This document shows, piece by piece, positions 38,618-47,490 of a stretch of DNA of 64,000 bases. Position 1 is the first letter of the stretch; each line of letters opens with the position of its first letter. The stretch is from Trichomonas vaginalis G3. Taxonomy: Eukaryota > Parabasalia > Trichomonadida > Trichomonadidae. The stretch spans positions 25,760,082 through 25,824,081 of the forward strand of contig NC_067207.1 of the NCBI RefSeq assembly GCF_026262505.1, read 5' to 3'. Position numbers and translations under genes: made by a program. The notes under the pieces were generated by a model. The model saw nothing but the letters and a program-made list of their open reading frames with translations. It did no database searches and was not told where the DNA came from.

Positions 38618-39322
38618 ATGAGCGAAACAACAACATCTAACATTACAGAAGAAGTCAATGACAATGCCGATGAAAACATTACAGAAGGAGCTAGTGAAAA
38701 TATTGACGAGTTCAGTGAGGAAGAAGATATTGAAGACGTCAATGAGAACGTTAGTGGGGAACAAACTCAATGGGAAACATTGAGAAATCATGAAGATTAT
38801 GAGATTTGTACGACATATCCTTTTACTATTCGTCGAAAGAAAGACAAACATATTATGAGTGAATGCTTAAATAATTATGGTTATATTGTGCTTAGTTTAA
38901 ACAACAAAATGCATTTAAAGCATAGAATTATTGCAGAACAGTGGATTGAAAATCCAAACAATTTGAAAGAAATAGACCATATAAATCATGATAGAACGGA
39001 CAACAGAATCTCAAACCTTCGTTGGTGTTCTAGATCTGAAAACAATAGAAATAAAAGCAAGTATGGCGATATAGTTTATGAGTTCGTTGATGAAATATCT
39101 GACGAAGCTGTTGAAATAACAGATTATGGTAAGCATTCGTTTGAGTTCTACTACTATGTTGAGAATGAAGACGCATTCTATTATTATACAGGTCCTAACT
39201 ATCGAAAACTTCATATAAACTTTACAAAAACAGGTGCTGCTTATGTTTGTATGATAGATACAGAAAACAAGAGTGTAATTTTATTCATAAACAAATTCAA
39301 ACGCTTGTACGGCTTCATGTAG
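38618..39322 (+). CDS. HNH endonuclease with TIR-protein-like C-terminal domain
   Basis: 234 residues. An acidic N-terminus; a NUMOD4-like strand set (YEICTTYPFTIRRKKDKHI, YGYIVLSLNNKMHLKHRII); an HNH core (IDHINHDRTDNRISNLRWCS); and a C-terminal ~65-residue domain that resembles the 94-residue protein of E2's TIRs. Homing-type nickase or endonuclease activity is known for such HNH proteins. It sits beside the subterminal repeats. The frame looks whole. Confidence 0.8.
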   Translation: MSETTTSNITEEVNDNADENITEGASENIDEFSEEEDIEDVNENVSGEQTQWETLRNHEDYEICTTYPFTIRRKKDKHIMSECLNNYGYIVLSLNNKMHLKHRIIAEQWIENPNNLKEIDHINHDRTDNRISNLRWCSRSENNRNKSKYGDIVYEFVDEISDEAVEITDYGKHSFEFYYYVENEDAFYYYTGPNYRKLHINFTKTGAAYVCMIDTENKSVILFINKFKRLYGFM

Positions 39323-39409
39323 GACAAACATTATTTTTCAACACTAACGCCAACACTTAGGACAAACATTCATGACTAACATTACTTTATAACATAGACA
39401 CTAACTTCA

Positions 39410-39836
39410 TCGAAACTAAACGTAAATGTTTTGTCATGATTTCTTCGTATATGTTTTGTTATGATTTCATCGTAAATGTTTTGTCAAAACTTCATCGTAT
39501 ATGTTTTGTCATGATTTCATCGTAAATGTTTTGTCATGACTTCATCGTATATGTTTTGTCATGATTTCATCGTAAATGTTTTGTCATGACTTCATCGTAA
39601 ATGTTTTGTTATGACTTCATCGTAAATGTTTTGTCATGACTTCATCGAAACTAAACGTATATGTTTTGTTATGACTTCATCGTATATGCTTTGTCAAAAC
39701 TTCATCGAAACTAAACGTAAATGTTTTGTTATGATTTCATCGAAACTAAACGTAAATGTTTTGTCATGATTTCTTCGTATATGTTTTGTCATGATTTCAT
39801 CGTAAATGCTTTGTCGAACTTAAACGTAAATGTTTT
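39410..39836. repeat. subterminal tandem repeat, ~25-bp unit, ~16 copies
   Basis: Unit of the type CGTAAATGTTTTGTCATGAC followed by TTCAT, with A/T and G/C variants and a TCGAAACTAAACG insertion in some units. Same vocabulary as 3495-3775 in E1. The following GTGTCACCACGTCACCATG words near 39838 may mark the element limit. Confidence 0.85.
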
Positions 39837-39849
39837 CAGTGTCACCACG

Positions 39850-40300
39850 TCACCATGTCACCAGGTTATTTAACTTCTCTTAAAATTACTGACAACATGA
39901 CATTTTGACAACAGTCCAGGAAATAAATTTTATCGTTTCAACATGACATTTCTCTTAAATTTTGGGTTTTCTGATGTAGATATTAGATAAATTATTTTGC
40001 TTGTACTTCGCAAGATAGCAAAGAATTGCTCAGCAAAGTTGCTAATATTGAGTATCAGATCAAATCCTTTTCGGAATTATTCGAAAATTGAGTAAAAATA
40101 TGGCAAGAAGCTTTGCATTAATCTATTGGTCATGAAATGTTAATGTTTACTTTAATAATTTCTGCAAATGGCTAAATGAAATTATATCTAATGCCGAATA
40201 CTGATAAGAATTCTATTAAAATGTCATCTGTTGGTATCATTAATATTACTATTTTAATAAAATTGAACATAAATAATGCATTATAAAAGAATGATATTTA
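39850..40300. other. AT-rich host spacer, no gene seen
   Basis: Between E3's repeats and the surface-protein gene. No coding frame, structured repeat or recognisable Polinton end. Confidence 0.6.
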
Positions 40301-41446
40301 TTACCTTTTTAAAGTAATCAAAAGAAAAATTGGAGGTAAATGAATATGTTTTTTATTTTGTTTTTCATGAATTTCATCTTCTTCTTTTTGAGTGAACTTC
40401 GCAAATGTTGTATTAACATATAAATAGCGAGAGGCAAGATGATGCTCGTCTTCAGAATAAAACTTAATCTGGCAATCGCCTGCATTGATATCAGATGGAA
40501 GAGGAATGTTATAATCAAATTCTTTGCTCGTTTCTTCTTGAAGACTGATATTGACAAGATTGCCTTCTGTGTTGTTAAGACTGTGATATATACGAATATG
40601 ACTATTGCCATCGATGTCTGAAACTGAAAGTGTGAAGTTTATAAATTTGTCTCTGTTGATAAAAACTGGGAATATTGGTTTTTTGATTATTTGGAGAACT
40701 GGATTGTTGTATTCGAAATAAAATCTTTTGATTGTTGAAGCACATTTTGGTAAGCTGTCACAACATCTGATGATAAGTCGATAATTTCCGCGTGGAAGAG
40801 AATCTGGAATATTAACATTAAGATTGAATGGATATTCACTGCTACTTTGAATAGAAATACTTTTGCTTGATCTTGTTGTTGTTTGATATCCTTCAATATA
40901 TGATTCTATCGTAACATATTCATCACCATCTATATCTGAAACATAACCAGAAACTGAAATAGAACTATCTCTCTTGTGGAAATATGATCCTTTACTTAAA
41001 TCTGATACTTTGAGAACTGGATTGTTTCTTTTTAATGAAAATTGTTTAATTACAACATCTGAGACTTCATTAGAATGCATTGCCCAAACTTTCAATGTGT
41101 AGCCTTTTTCTTGATTAATTGAACTTGAAATTTTGCAATCAGCTGTGAAATTGTATGATTGTGATATATCATCATAATTGCTCCGATGTGTGATTTCTTC
41201 TTCTTTATCATCAATACTACAATGAAATGAATCAACATCATCACCTTTGTATGATCCTTTGAGTTTGATAATTTTATCAATATTGTGATAATAAGTTGTT
41301 TTTTCAAGATCTTCAATATTCATTGTGAATGGACTCGAAATTTCGAATTCAACTGAAACACTTACTGGTTGTGATATTATTCCAGCATTATTTGTATTTG
41401 AAACTATAACTTTAACCTTGTGACTTCCAATTTCTAAGTTATTTGG
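40301..41446 (-). pseudogene. host surface-type protein with Ig-like repeats, 5' cut by E4
   Basis: Coding runs in frame from the E4 boundary to a stop. At least three ~105-residue tandem units, each opening with a P-x-V/I-x-strand and containing VSDIDGDEYVTIESYIE, VSDIDGNSHIRIYHS or equivalent; SDIDGD may bind calcium. Such Ig/cadherin-like repeat proteins are abundant secreted or surface proteins in trichomonads. The signal peptide is missing because the 5' part is outside the E4 insertion point; no C-terminal membrane segment is seen, so this end may also be decayed. Confidence 0.6.
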
Positions 41447-41480
<34 letters not shown>

Positions 41481-41520
41481 AAGTGGGGCTTCCAGGCACT
41501 TCGTGCCCTCTAGCCCCCCG
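41447..41520. repeat. E4 left terminus: A run plus GC hairpin
   Basis: A 32-nt A run, then GTGGGGCTTCCA, the stem GGCAC-TTC-GTGCC (41495-41507), and TCTAGCCCC. Inverted relative to the E1 terminus at 3868-3947. The run directly abuts host coding sequence. Confidence 0.8.
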
Positions 41521-41570
41521 TCACTTTTCTGTCACTTTTCAGGAAAAAACATTTTTATTATATATATAAA

Positions 41571-42389
41571 ATGAATTTTACAAAACCACCGTTACCCTTC
41601 TTTGGAAATAAGAGTAGATGTAAAGATATTCTATTGAGAGAACTTAAGAAACTACCGAATGGTCTAACATTTGTAGACTTGTTCGGTGGAAGTTTCTATA
41701 TATCTCATTTGTGCCATACAATATTTCCTGACTCAAAGATTATATGCAATGACTTCGACAACTATATGAACCGTCTCAAACATATACCAGACACAAACAA
41801 AATATTGAAAGAGTTAAAAGAAAAGATACCTATAGGTAAGATGGAACGTATACCATTAGATAAGAAAAATACTGTCAGAGAGGTTTTGAAAAAGGCAGAG
41901 TATATTGACTGGGATAGTATATCTGCTAGACTATTATATAGTGGTGCTATAAGAGTTCATGACATTGAAACACTTATGTCAAAAGTTTTATATCTTAACT
42001 ATACAAATGTTTTCAAAGAGAACATAGAAAAATATATTGAGGGTATAGAGTTTGTGAGATGTCATTGGACAGAGTTGTATGAAAAATATAAAGACAAGGA
42101 AAATGTTTTCTTTATAGTGGACCCGCCGTTCTATAACACATGGGATTTTCAATACCAAGTAGACTGGACTTTGAGAGACTCTTTAGAAACTTTAGACGTT
42201 TTACATAACCATCCATGCTTTTACTTTACATCCGATAAAAGTGGTTTGGAAAGTGTCATGAGATGGTTAGAGGACATACATGACTATGAGTTTAGATATG
42301 ACAAGATAGAATATGAGAGAGGTCCTATAAACTGGAGAAAGTGTCATAACAAAGAAATTTTACTAGTAAGTAAATGTGGTTTGAAATAG
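41571..42389 (+). CDS. D12-class adenine-N6 DNA methyltransferase
   Basis: 272 residues. PLPFFGNKSR (AdoMet motif X region), FVDLFGGSFY (motif I, AdoMet binding) and FFIVDPPFYN (motif IV, DPP-F/Y catalytic) are all present in Dam/D12 order. It methylates adenine in DNA. The frame looks whole. 6mA is reported as the main DNA methylation of T. vaginalis, and Polinton-borne D12 enzymes are its likely source. Leader: TTTTTATTATATATATAAA just before ATG. Confidence 0.9.
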   Translation: MNFTKPPLPFFGNKSRCKDILLRELKKLPNGLTFVDLFGGSFYISHLCHTIFPDSKIICNDFDNYMNRLKHIPDTNKILKELKEKIPIGKMERIPLDKKNTVREVLKKAEYIDWDSISARLLYSGAIRVHDIETLMSKVLYLNYTNVFKENIEKYIEGIEFVRCHWTELYEKYKDKENVFFIVDPPFYNTWDFQYQVDWTLRDSLETLDVLHNHPCFYFTSDKSGLESVMRWLEDIHDYEFRYDKIEYERGPINWRKCHNKEILLVSKCGLK

Positions 42390-42505
42390 GACTACTTGTT
42401 TTAGGTTTTTTCCATTGTGTCATTTATTTATTTGACGTGGCAGAAAGATATAGAGAATATGAAGATGAACCAATGCCTGCAAATGTTCAGTATATGTACT
42501 CGTAA
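42374..42505 (+). CDS. 43-residue membrane mini-protein
   Basis: Too short for ordinary ORF lists. Its ATG lies within the last codons of the methyltransferase (16-nt overlap, other frame). It reads MWFEIGLLVLGFFHCVIYLF, a single membrane segment, then a charged tail ending in NVQYMYS. The next gene begins 23 nt later. Function unknown. Confidence 0.55.
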   Translation: MWFEIGLLVLGFFHCVIYLFDVAERYREYEDEPMPANVQYMYS

Positions 42506-42528
42506 GAGATATTTTTATCTAATATTAA

Positions 42529-42891
42529 ATGGACGCACAGAACTTAGCGAATGCACAGCAACCTGGACAACCAAACCCAGAGAATATTCCAAATGAAGTT
42601 AGAATACAAACTGCAATGGCAAACTATGGTCAAGTGCCAACAGATGTACAAATGCAAACTGCCATGTCAAATGACGCTGCGTTAGGTTTGCCACCATGGT
42701 ATGCAAATATGAGATGGAAAGAGTTTTATACAAACCCTGAAGTGGGATATAAACAACTTTATGCAGATGACGCGAACACAGGAGTTGACCCAGAATATGT
42801 TTTCTACCAGAGGAGAAACAGAATGTATGAGCTCCAGTTAAAGAATGCTATGGAACTCAACAGGAAACGTAAGAGACTAGGCGGACATTAG
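42529..42891 (+). CDS. 120-residue Q/N/P-rich protein
   Basis: Follows a TTTTTATCTAATATTAA leader. Two copies of a VRIQTAMANYGQ / VQMQTAMSNDAA unit, then a tyrosine- and arginine-rich C-terminus. Part of the row of small plus-strand genes; probably a minor virion protein, but no family is recognised. Confidence 0.6.
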   Translation: MDAQNLANAQQPGQPNPENIPNEVRIQTAMANYGQVPTDVQMQTAMSNDAALGLPPWYANMRWKEFYTNPEVGYKQLYADDANTGVDPEYVFYQRRNRMYELQLKNAMELNRKRKRLGGH

Positions 42892-42909
42892 ATTTTTACA
42901 TATAGTAAA

Positions 42910-43152
42910 ATGGGTTTCTTCAGTAAGATAGGAAACTTCTTTCGAAATGTTGGAAGAGGTATATGGAATGGAATAAAAACCGTAGGAAGAGGAATTTGGA
43001 ACGGTGTCAAAAATATTGGTAAAAGAGTAGGTCAGTTCGTTGGTATTATACCTAAAGACCCTGAACCAGAAGAACAAGCTCCTGTTATACAACAGCCTGA
43101 ACCTGCACCACAGTCAAGTTGGCAACCAAATCCAACACCTCAACCGTATTAA
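42910..43152 (+). CDS. 80-residue amphipathic virion-type protein
   Basis: The N-terminal half is a repeated amphipathic unit (VGRGIWNGIKT, VGRGIWNGVKN) after MGFFSKIGNFF; the tail is P/Q-rich. Similar in layout to the proteins at 27725 and 46284. Resembles membrane-active capsid peptides such as adenovirus VI in style only. Leader TTTTTACATATAGTAAA. Confidence 0.6.
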   Translation: MGFFSKIGNFFRNVGRGIWNGIKTVGRGIWNGVKNIGKRVGQFVGIIPKDPEPEEQAPVIQQPEPAPQSSWQPNPTPQPY

Positions 43153-43156
43153 AAAA

Positions 43157-44005
43157 TTATATTTTTACCGTTCGATAGTAGTTGTATATGAAACTAAGTT
43201 CTAAGTAAAACACATGGTATAATGGAATTATTCTTTTTCTTCCATCTGTAGTAAACCATACTTGAAAGTCTGAAATACTTCCACTTGGTGGTTCGTATAA
43301 CTTTGTAGGTTTTTCGTAAAAGTCATTTGCCAAGCATAAGAAAGAGTTTTGGGCGCCAGAAAATGAAGCATGAACAATAATAGCAGCTGGGTCGAAAACA
43401 TCTTTAAATAAATATGGTTCATCTCTTGCATATCGACTGTAAATATTTGCTAAAGGAAGTTCGACTTTCTGATTTAACATTCTTTGCAAATAATACCATG
43501 ACATTGCAGTGAATTCTGTATATATTTGTTCGTCTTTCTTTGGATTGTCTTCGTAGATTTGAAATGACACTTGTGAATTTTGTTTGTCATATACAATTCT
43601 CACATAAAGTGTGCTCTCGGTATTTGCATATTCATCAGCATATTTTGCATAACATGAATTTATTTTATCTTCTATATTTTTTAACGCAGTCTGTAGAGAA
43701 GATGAAAGGTCAACTTGTATTAGCTCAATTTCTTCCCACATTTTTCGTTTCCCTTCAGATATATAATCTATATGAAACCTTACAATAAATGGAAAACTTT
43801 TATCTTCTACAGACACAAACTTCATTCTACGAAAGCCAATAGCTTTTGTGACAGATGGGTCTCTTAGCCATCTTAATGGGTAGTCAAAACGATAGCCTTC
43901 ATGCTTTACGGTCTCTGTCTCAAACTTTTGACCGACATTCGTAAAAAGTTCATCTAATGGTTTAGTTGTAGCAACTCTTGAATTTTCTTTTTCTATTGGA
44001 AGCAT
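43157..44005 (-). CDS. minor capsid-type protein, E4 member
   Basis: 282 residues; FDYPLRWLRDPSVTKAIGF early and SFLCLANDFYEKPTKLY late match the two E2 paralogues. It ends 4 bp from the stop of the small virion-type gene and is divergent from the fibre gene with 18 bp between starts. The frame looks whole. Penton-like role inferred. Confidence 0.65.
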   Translation of the reverse strand: MLPIEKENSRVATTKPLDELFTNVGQKFETETVKHEGYRFDYPLRWLRDPSVTKAIGFRRMKFVSVEDKSFPFIVRFHIDYISEGKRKMWEEIELIQVDLSSSLQTALKNIEDKINSCYAKYADEYANTESTLYVRIVYDKQNSQVSFQIYEDNPKKDEQIYTEFTAMSWYYLQRMLNQKVELPLANIYSRYARDEPYLFKDVFDPAAIIVHASFSGAQNSFLCLANDFYEKPTKLYEPPSGSISDFQVWFTTDGRKRIIPLYHVFYLELSFIYNYYRTVKI

Positions 44006-44023
44006 ATTTTATCTAGAATAAAA
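44006..44023. promoter_or_regulatory. 18-bp divergent start region
   Basis: ATTTTATCTAGAATAAAA. The centre TTTTAT-CTAG-AATAAAA is almost perfectly palindromic, so either direction gives TTTTAT(T)CTAGATAAAA before ATG. Confidence 0.65.
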
Positions 44024-45312
44024 ATGTCAAATGAAACAGCGTCTATGAGAGAAATACAACACAACCGACAACTCATTATGCAAGCTCTAAATAAGAACAC
44101 AACAAACTTTTCAAACTATTCTAAGATATCTGAGTCATTGAAAGAAGGAAACCTAAAACTGACATTAAACCCAATGACAGACGAGTTTCTGTTTCAAGAC
44201 AACAAGAACCATACTGTTTGTATAAATCCAACAAAAAGAACTTTAAACGAGAAACCTATAGATGAACTTCTTTTGAAAGCAGATATTGACAACAAAGCTG
44301 ACAAAGAGTATGTCATTGAAAAAGTTCAAGAAGAACATGACAGAGCAGATGCAACATATGCAACAAAAGAGGATGTTGAAAAGAAAGCTGACAAAGAGTA
44401 TGTTGACGATGAGTTAGCATATCTGGCTAGTGGGTTAGTGAAGAAGGCAGATAAGGAATATGTGGATGAAAAAGACAATGAAATTATAAAAAGGGTTGAA
44501 TGGTACCATGAACGGACATCGAAGATTTTAGAAGGTAAAGCCAATACAGGGTGGGTTTCAGGATGTTTAGACCTTAAAGCCGACAAAGAAACTGTAGATA
44601 TGTTGACACAAACGGTTTCAAGTCATACCAGAGGTTTAATGGAAGATGGACAACAGTTGAAAGAGCTTGAGAAAGGTGTTACAGAGTTAAGGAATACAAA
44701 AGCAGACTCGACATGGATAGCTGGATATGTAGATGCAACAAAAGAACGTATTTTAGCATGGACAGAAGGAACATACCCACAAAAATATCATAGACATAGC
44801 ATCTCTGACGTAAATGAACTTGAAGAAAAGTTATATAAAAAAGCAGACAAAACAGAGCTTCAAACATTAAAGACAGAAATACTTCAAACAGTATATCCTA
44901 TAGGTTCTATTTATACGTCAATGAACTCTACCAGACCAGAAGTAGTACTTGGTCTCGGAACTTGGACTCAAATAGTCGACAGGTTTTGTATTGTGCAAAC
45001 TCTTCAAAGGAAACAGGTGGAAGTAAAACGATTTCAGGTGAAGATTTACCTGCACACAGTCACTACATAGATTTAAGTACATCTCAAGCAGGTTGGCATA
45101 AGCATAGATATTGGGATTGGTCAGGAATGACAAAAGGTAAAGGATATGATGTTAAAGACGAGGTTAAGTTTGCTATAAATTGTTACTGGAGTGACACTCA
45201 GGGAGATGGAAACCATACACATCGCGTTTCGGGATATACACAAACAACGGGACAAAGTAAAGATTACATGCCGCCATTTATGACAGTTTACGCATGGTAT
45301 AGAATTGCTTAG
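44024..45312 (+). pseudogene. phage tail-fibre-like protein (E4), broken
   Basis: The shaft has KADKEYV repeats every ~20-40 residues; the tip has YPIGSIYTSMNSTRP, LGTWTQIVDRF, EDLPAHSHYID, GNHTHRVSGYT and the ending MPPFMTVYAWYRIA, matching the E2 fibre tip. It is about a third the length of the E2 protein. Broken about once. It meets the integrase gene tail to tail. Confidence 0.8.
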
Positions 45313-46267
45313 TCGTCATTTTCAACTTCTTTAGCATATTCGTCAGGAGTTGTCTTATATTTGTTAGGAACTGTCTTTGAAAGTATACCACCTTGAACTT
45401 TGACAAGTTTGAAACGAGGTCTGACAATAGTAGTTTTATCTTCTGCTTGCAGTCTGTACATTTTGCCATGTTTGCCTAAAACTTCATAATATTCTCTTGT
45501 ATACTTTCTTCTATTTTTACGAACACGAAGGTGAGTACCTGTCGAGTTCCCATTGTTGTCATAGTCAATAGTATTTTCATATGGGTCGCGTTTAGGTATT
45601 TCTATTTTTACTTTGTCACCTTTCTTAAGTTTGAAGCCTGGCATTCTTTCTTGTTTGTCTCTTTTGACTAAACTATTAAATATATAGTCTTTCTCTAAGT
45701 CGGGGTTGTTTTTCATTTCTTCGGGGGAGTGGTTTCCCAAACCTTTTTGTTTACGGCTATTGTAAATATTTAAAACTTGTCTCATCTTTGCCATGGAGAA
45801 ATGTCTATATTTGTCGTCATATGACATTTCATCTACCTCACCACCTTGTGGTTGATTTAAATCTCTTAAGATTTTTATACAACTGTCAATGACACCAAGA
45901 GCAGAATGGTTTTGGTCGACAATGAAATATTGGTTTACATTTTTGAACGCAGATAGTTTTTAATATCGTCTGATTTGAAAGAACTTTCACAGTCAGATGT
46001 CAGTTTTGTTGGATGGTATTTGTCAACGAATATTGTCAAAGCTGCTAAGATATCTAAAATATTTTTGGACTGTAATGGTATGGCTTCACAGTATCTTGTG
46101 TTTTGACCGACAAATATTAGCCAGTATGGTGGTCCATCTTCTCTATACCTCGGAATGTTTTCCAAGATATCCATAAACCAAGCATTTGGTGTTGAACTAA
46201 AGATTTTTATCATGAGTGCTTTCTTTGTTGCCTTAGAAACATAGGGGTCCTTGTTTGGATTCGTCAT
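45309..46267 (-). pseudogene. rve-family integrase (E4), broken
   Basis: Core blocks NAWFMDILENIPRY and KLTSDCESSF, then a segment with LNIYNSRKQKGLGNHSPEEM and an SH3-like C-terminal module (REYYEVLGKHGKMYRLQAED). Same family as the E2 integrase at 19042. Broken about once or twice. Divergent from the next gene with 16 bp between starts. Confidence 0.8.
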
Positions 46268-46283
46268 TTTTACCCTATAAGAA
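46268..46283. promoter_or_regulatory. 16-bp divergent start region
   Basis: TTTTACCCTATAAGAA separates the integrase start from the next plus-strand gene. Confidence 0.6.
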
Positions 46284-46697
46284 ATGGGTTTATTTGGCGC
46301 ATTAGCAGGAGTTGCATCCAGATTTTTGCCCGCAGTGGGAACAATAGCCAGAGGTGTATTTGGAGTTGGAAGGAAGATTTTGAGTACATTAGGTATACTT
46401 AAAGAGAAAGCACAACCTATTATACAAACTGTACAGAAAGGTTGGGATGTAGCACGAGATGCAGCAAATCTTATTCCAAATCCTGAAACAAGAGGAAAAG
46501 TTCAAGGATGGATGGACAATGTAGGAAGACAAGCAGGAAACTATTATAACAAAGCAAATGACTACTATAACCAAGCAGGACACTATATGGACCAAGGTGA
46601 AAGATTCTTTAACAGAGGATATAACCATGCACAACAATGGGTAAACAATAACCAACCTCAACCGCCTCAAACGTGGGAATGTAAAGTTTTTTACTGA
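46284..46697 (+). CDS. 137-residue virion-type protein
   Basis: A hydrophobic glycine-rich N-terminus (MGLFGALAGVASRFLPAVG, repeated RGVFGVGRK) is followed by a tyrosine/asparagine-rich repeat (YYNKAND, YYNQAGH, YMDQGER). Layout as in 27725-28237. Possibly membrane-active minor capsid protein; function inferred only. Confidence 0.6.
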   Translation: MGLFGALAGVASRFLPAVGTIARGVFGVGRKILSTLGILKEKAQPIIQTVQKGWDVARDAANLIPNPETRGKVQGWMDNVGRQAGNYYNKANDYYNQAGHYMDQGERFFNRGYNHAQQWVNNNQPQPPQTWECKVFY

Positions 46698-46703
46698 GAT
46701 GAA

Positions 46704-46859
46704 ATGAACAATACAGCATTGAGACAAATGGGTTCAAGATGGATTTGTCGGCTTCCAGCAGTTACACAACCACGTGTTTGTCAAGTTCTTCCTATACCTC
46801 AGGAAGTTTTAGACCGACTTAAAAAACCTAAACAACCAGTTGAAAACAAAACAAACTAA
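46704..46859 (+). CDS. 51-residue small protein
   Basis: Reads MNNTALRQMGSRWICRLPAV onward, proline-rich tail. It follows a TTTTTTACTGAGATGAA leader that is repeated almost exactly before the next gene (46862-46877), which supports both starts. Function unknown. Confidence 0.55.
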   Translation: MNNTALRQMGSRWICRLPAVTQPRVCQVLPIPQEVLDRLKKPKQPVENKTN

Positions 46860-46877
46860 AATTTTTACTGAGATGAA

Positions 46878-47408
46878 ATGACCGAAGAAGTTGAAACGGT
46901 AGATTTGACACCACAAACAAAAAGTTCAGAACCATTGTCAAAACCTGTCAAAGAACTTACAGATGAAGAGAAAAATTCAATAATAGAAAGTGCCAGGTCT
47001 GGAAATACAAACCCTAACTACAAAGTCACTTTTCATAGAAATGGAACGGCTAGTATCTCAAAAAAGAAACAGACTCTCACAAATAAAATATTGAAGTCTG
47101 AAGGAGCTTTCGAGACAACAGATGGAAAAGTTTACTTCACTGACCAACAGTTCATTATAGAACATCTCATTGACTTAGAGTCGAAATATTCTAAACTTTA
47201 CAACAAACACAAAAAGTTGAAAGGAAAACAAAAACAAATGGCATATGATATTTATGAAGATGTTGACGACACAACTGTTCCTGCAGGTGAGGTAAAGTCA
47301 GAGGAACCGAAAAGTGACGAAAAACCGATAGAAGAAGAAAACCAAAAACTGAAGATAAACCAAAACCAAAGTTTAGTTTCCAAACTAAACCAAGTCAACC
47401 TTCATTAG
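46878..47408 (+). CDS. 176-residue protein with the GxxPxYxV small domain
   Basis: N-terminal domain SGNTNPNYKVTFHRNGTASISK resembles the domains at 8005 and 10442. A K-rich helix and an acidic, Q/N-rich tail follow. The 3' end may be frayed before the PolB gene. Function unknown. Confidence 0.6.
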   Translation: MTEEVETVDLTPQTKSSEPLSKPVKELTDEEKNSIIESARSGNTNPNYKVTFHRNGTASISKKKQTLTNKILKSEGAFETTDGKVYFTDQQFIIEHLIDLESKYSKLYNKHKKLKGKQKQMAYDIYEDVDDTTVPAGEVKSEEPKSDEKPIEEENQKLKINQNQSLVSKLNQVNLH

Positions 47409-47490
47409 CTGGTATGGGTTGGCGTCAAAGACTTATGGCAGCAGGCGGTTACGTAAAGTAAAGAAAAAACATTTTTTTATTTTTATAAAA

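Larger units (their letters stand above)
34248..39850. mobile_element. Maverick/Polinton fragment E3, left end present
   Basis: The left end begins AGTTAGTATCC, then the GTGGCACTGCGCGCCTCC block shared with E2's TIR. Parts: a 144-residue gene, an array, a 78-residue gene shared with E2, a primase-helicase, an HNH protein and subterminal repeats. There is no capsid, ATPase, integrase or PolB, and no matching right end, so it is a short or deleted derivative of about 5.6 kb with an uncertain right limit. Confidence 0.75.

Noticed and set aside
39410-39836. Tandem repeats as a CRISPR array
   Set aside because: Units are contiguous without unique spacers, in a eukaryotic transposon context.
41447-41478. 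A run as the poly(A) tail of a retrotransposon
   Set aside because: The same run plus hairpin forms an inverted pair at the ends of two Polintons; no reverse transcriptase is nearby.
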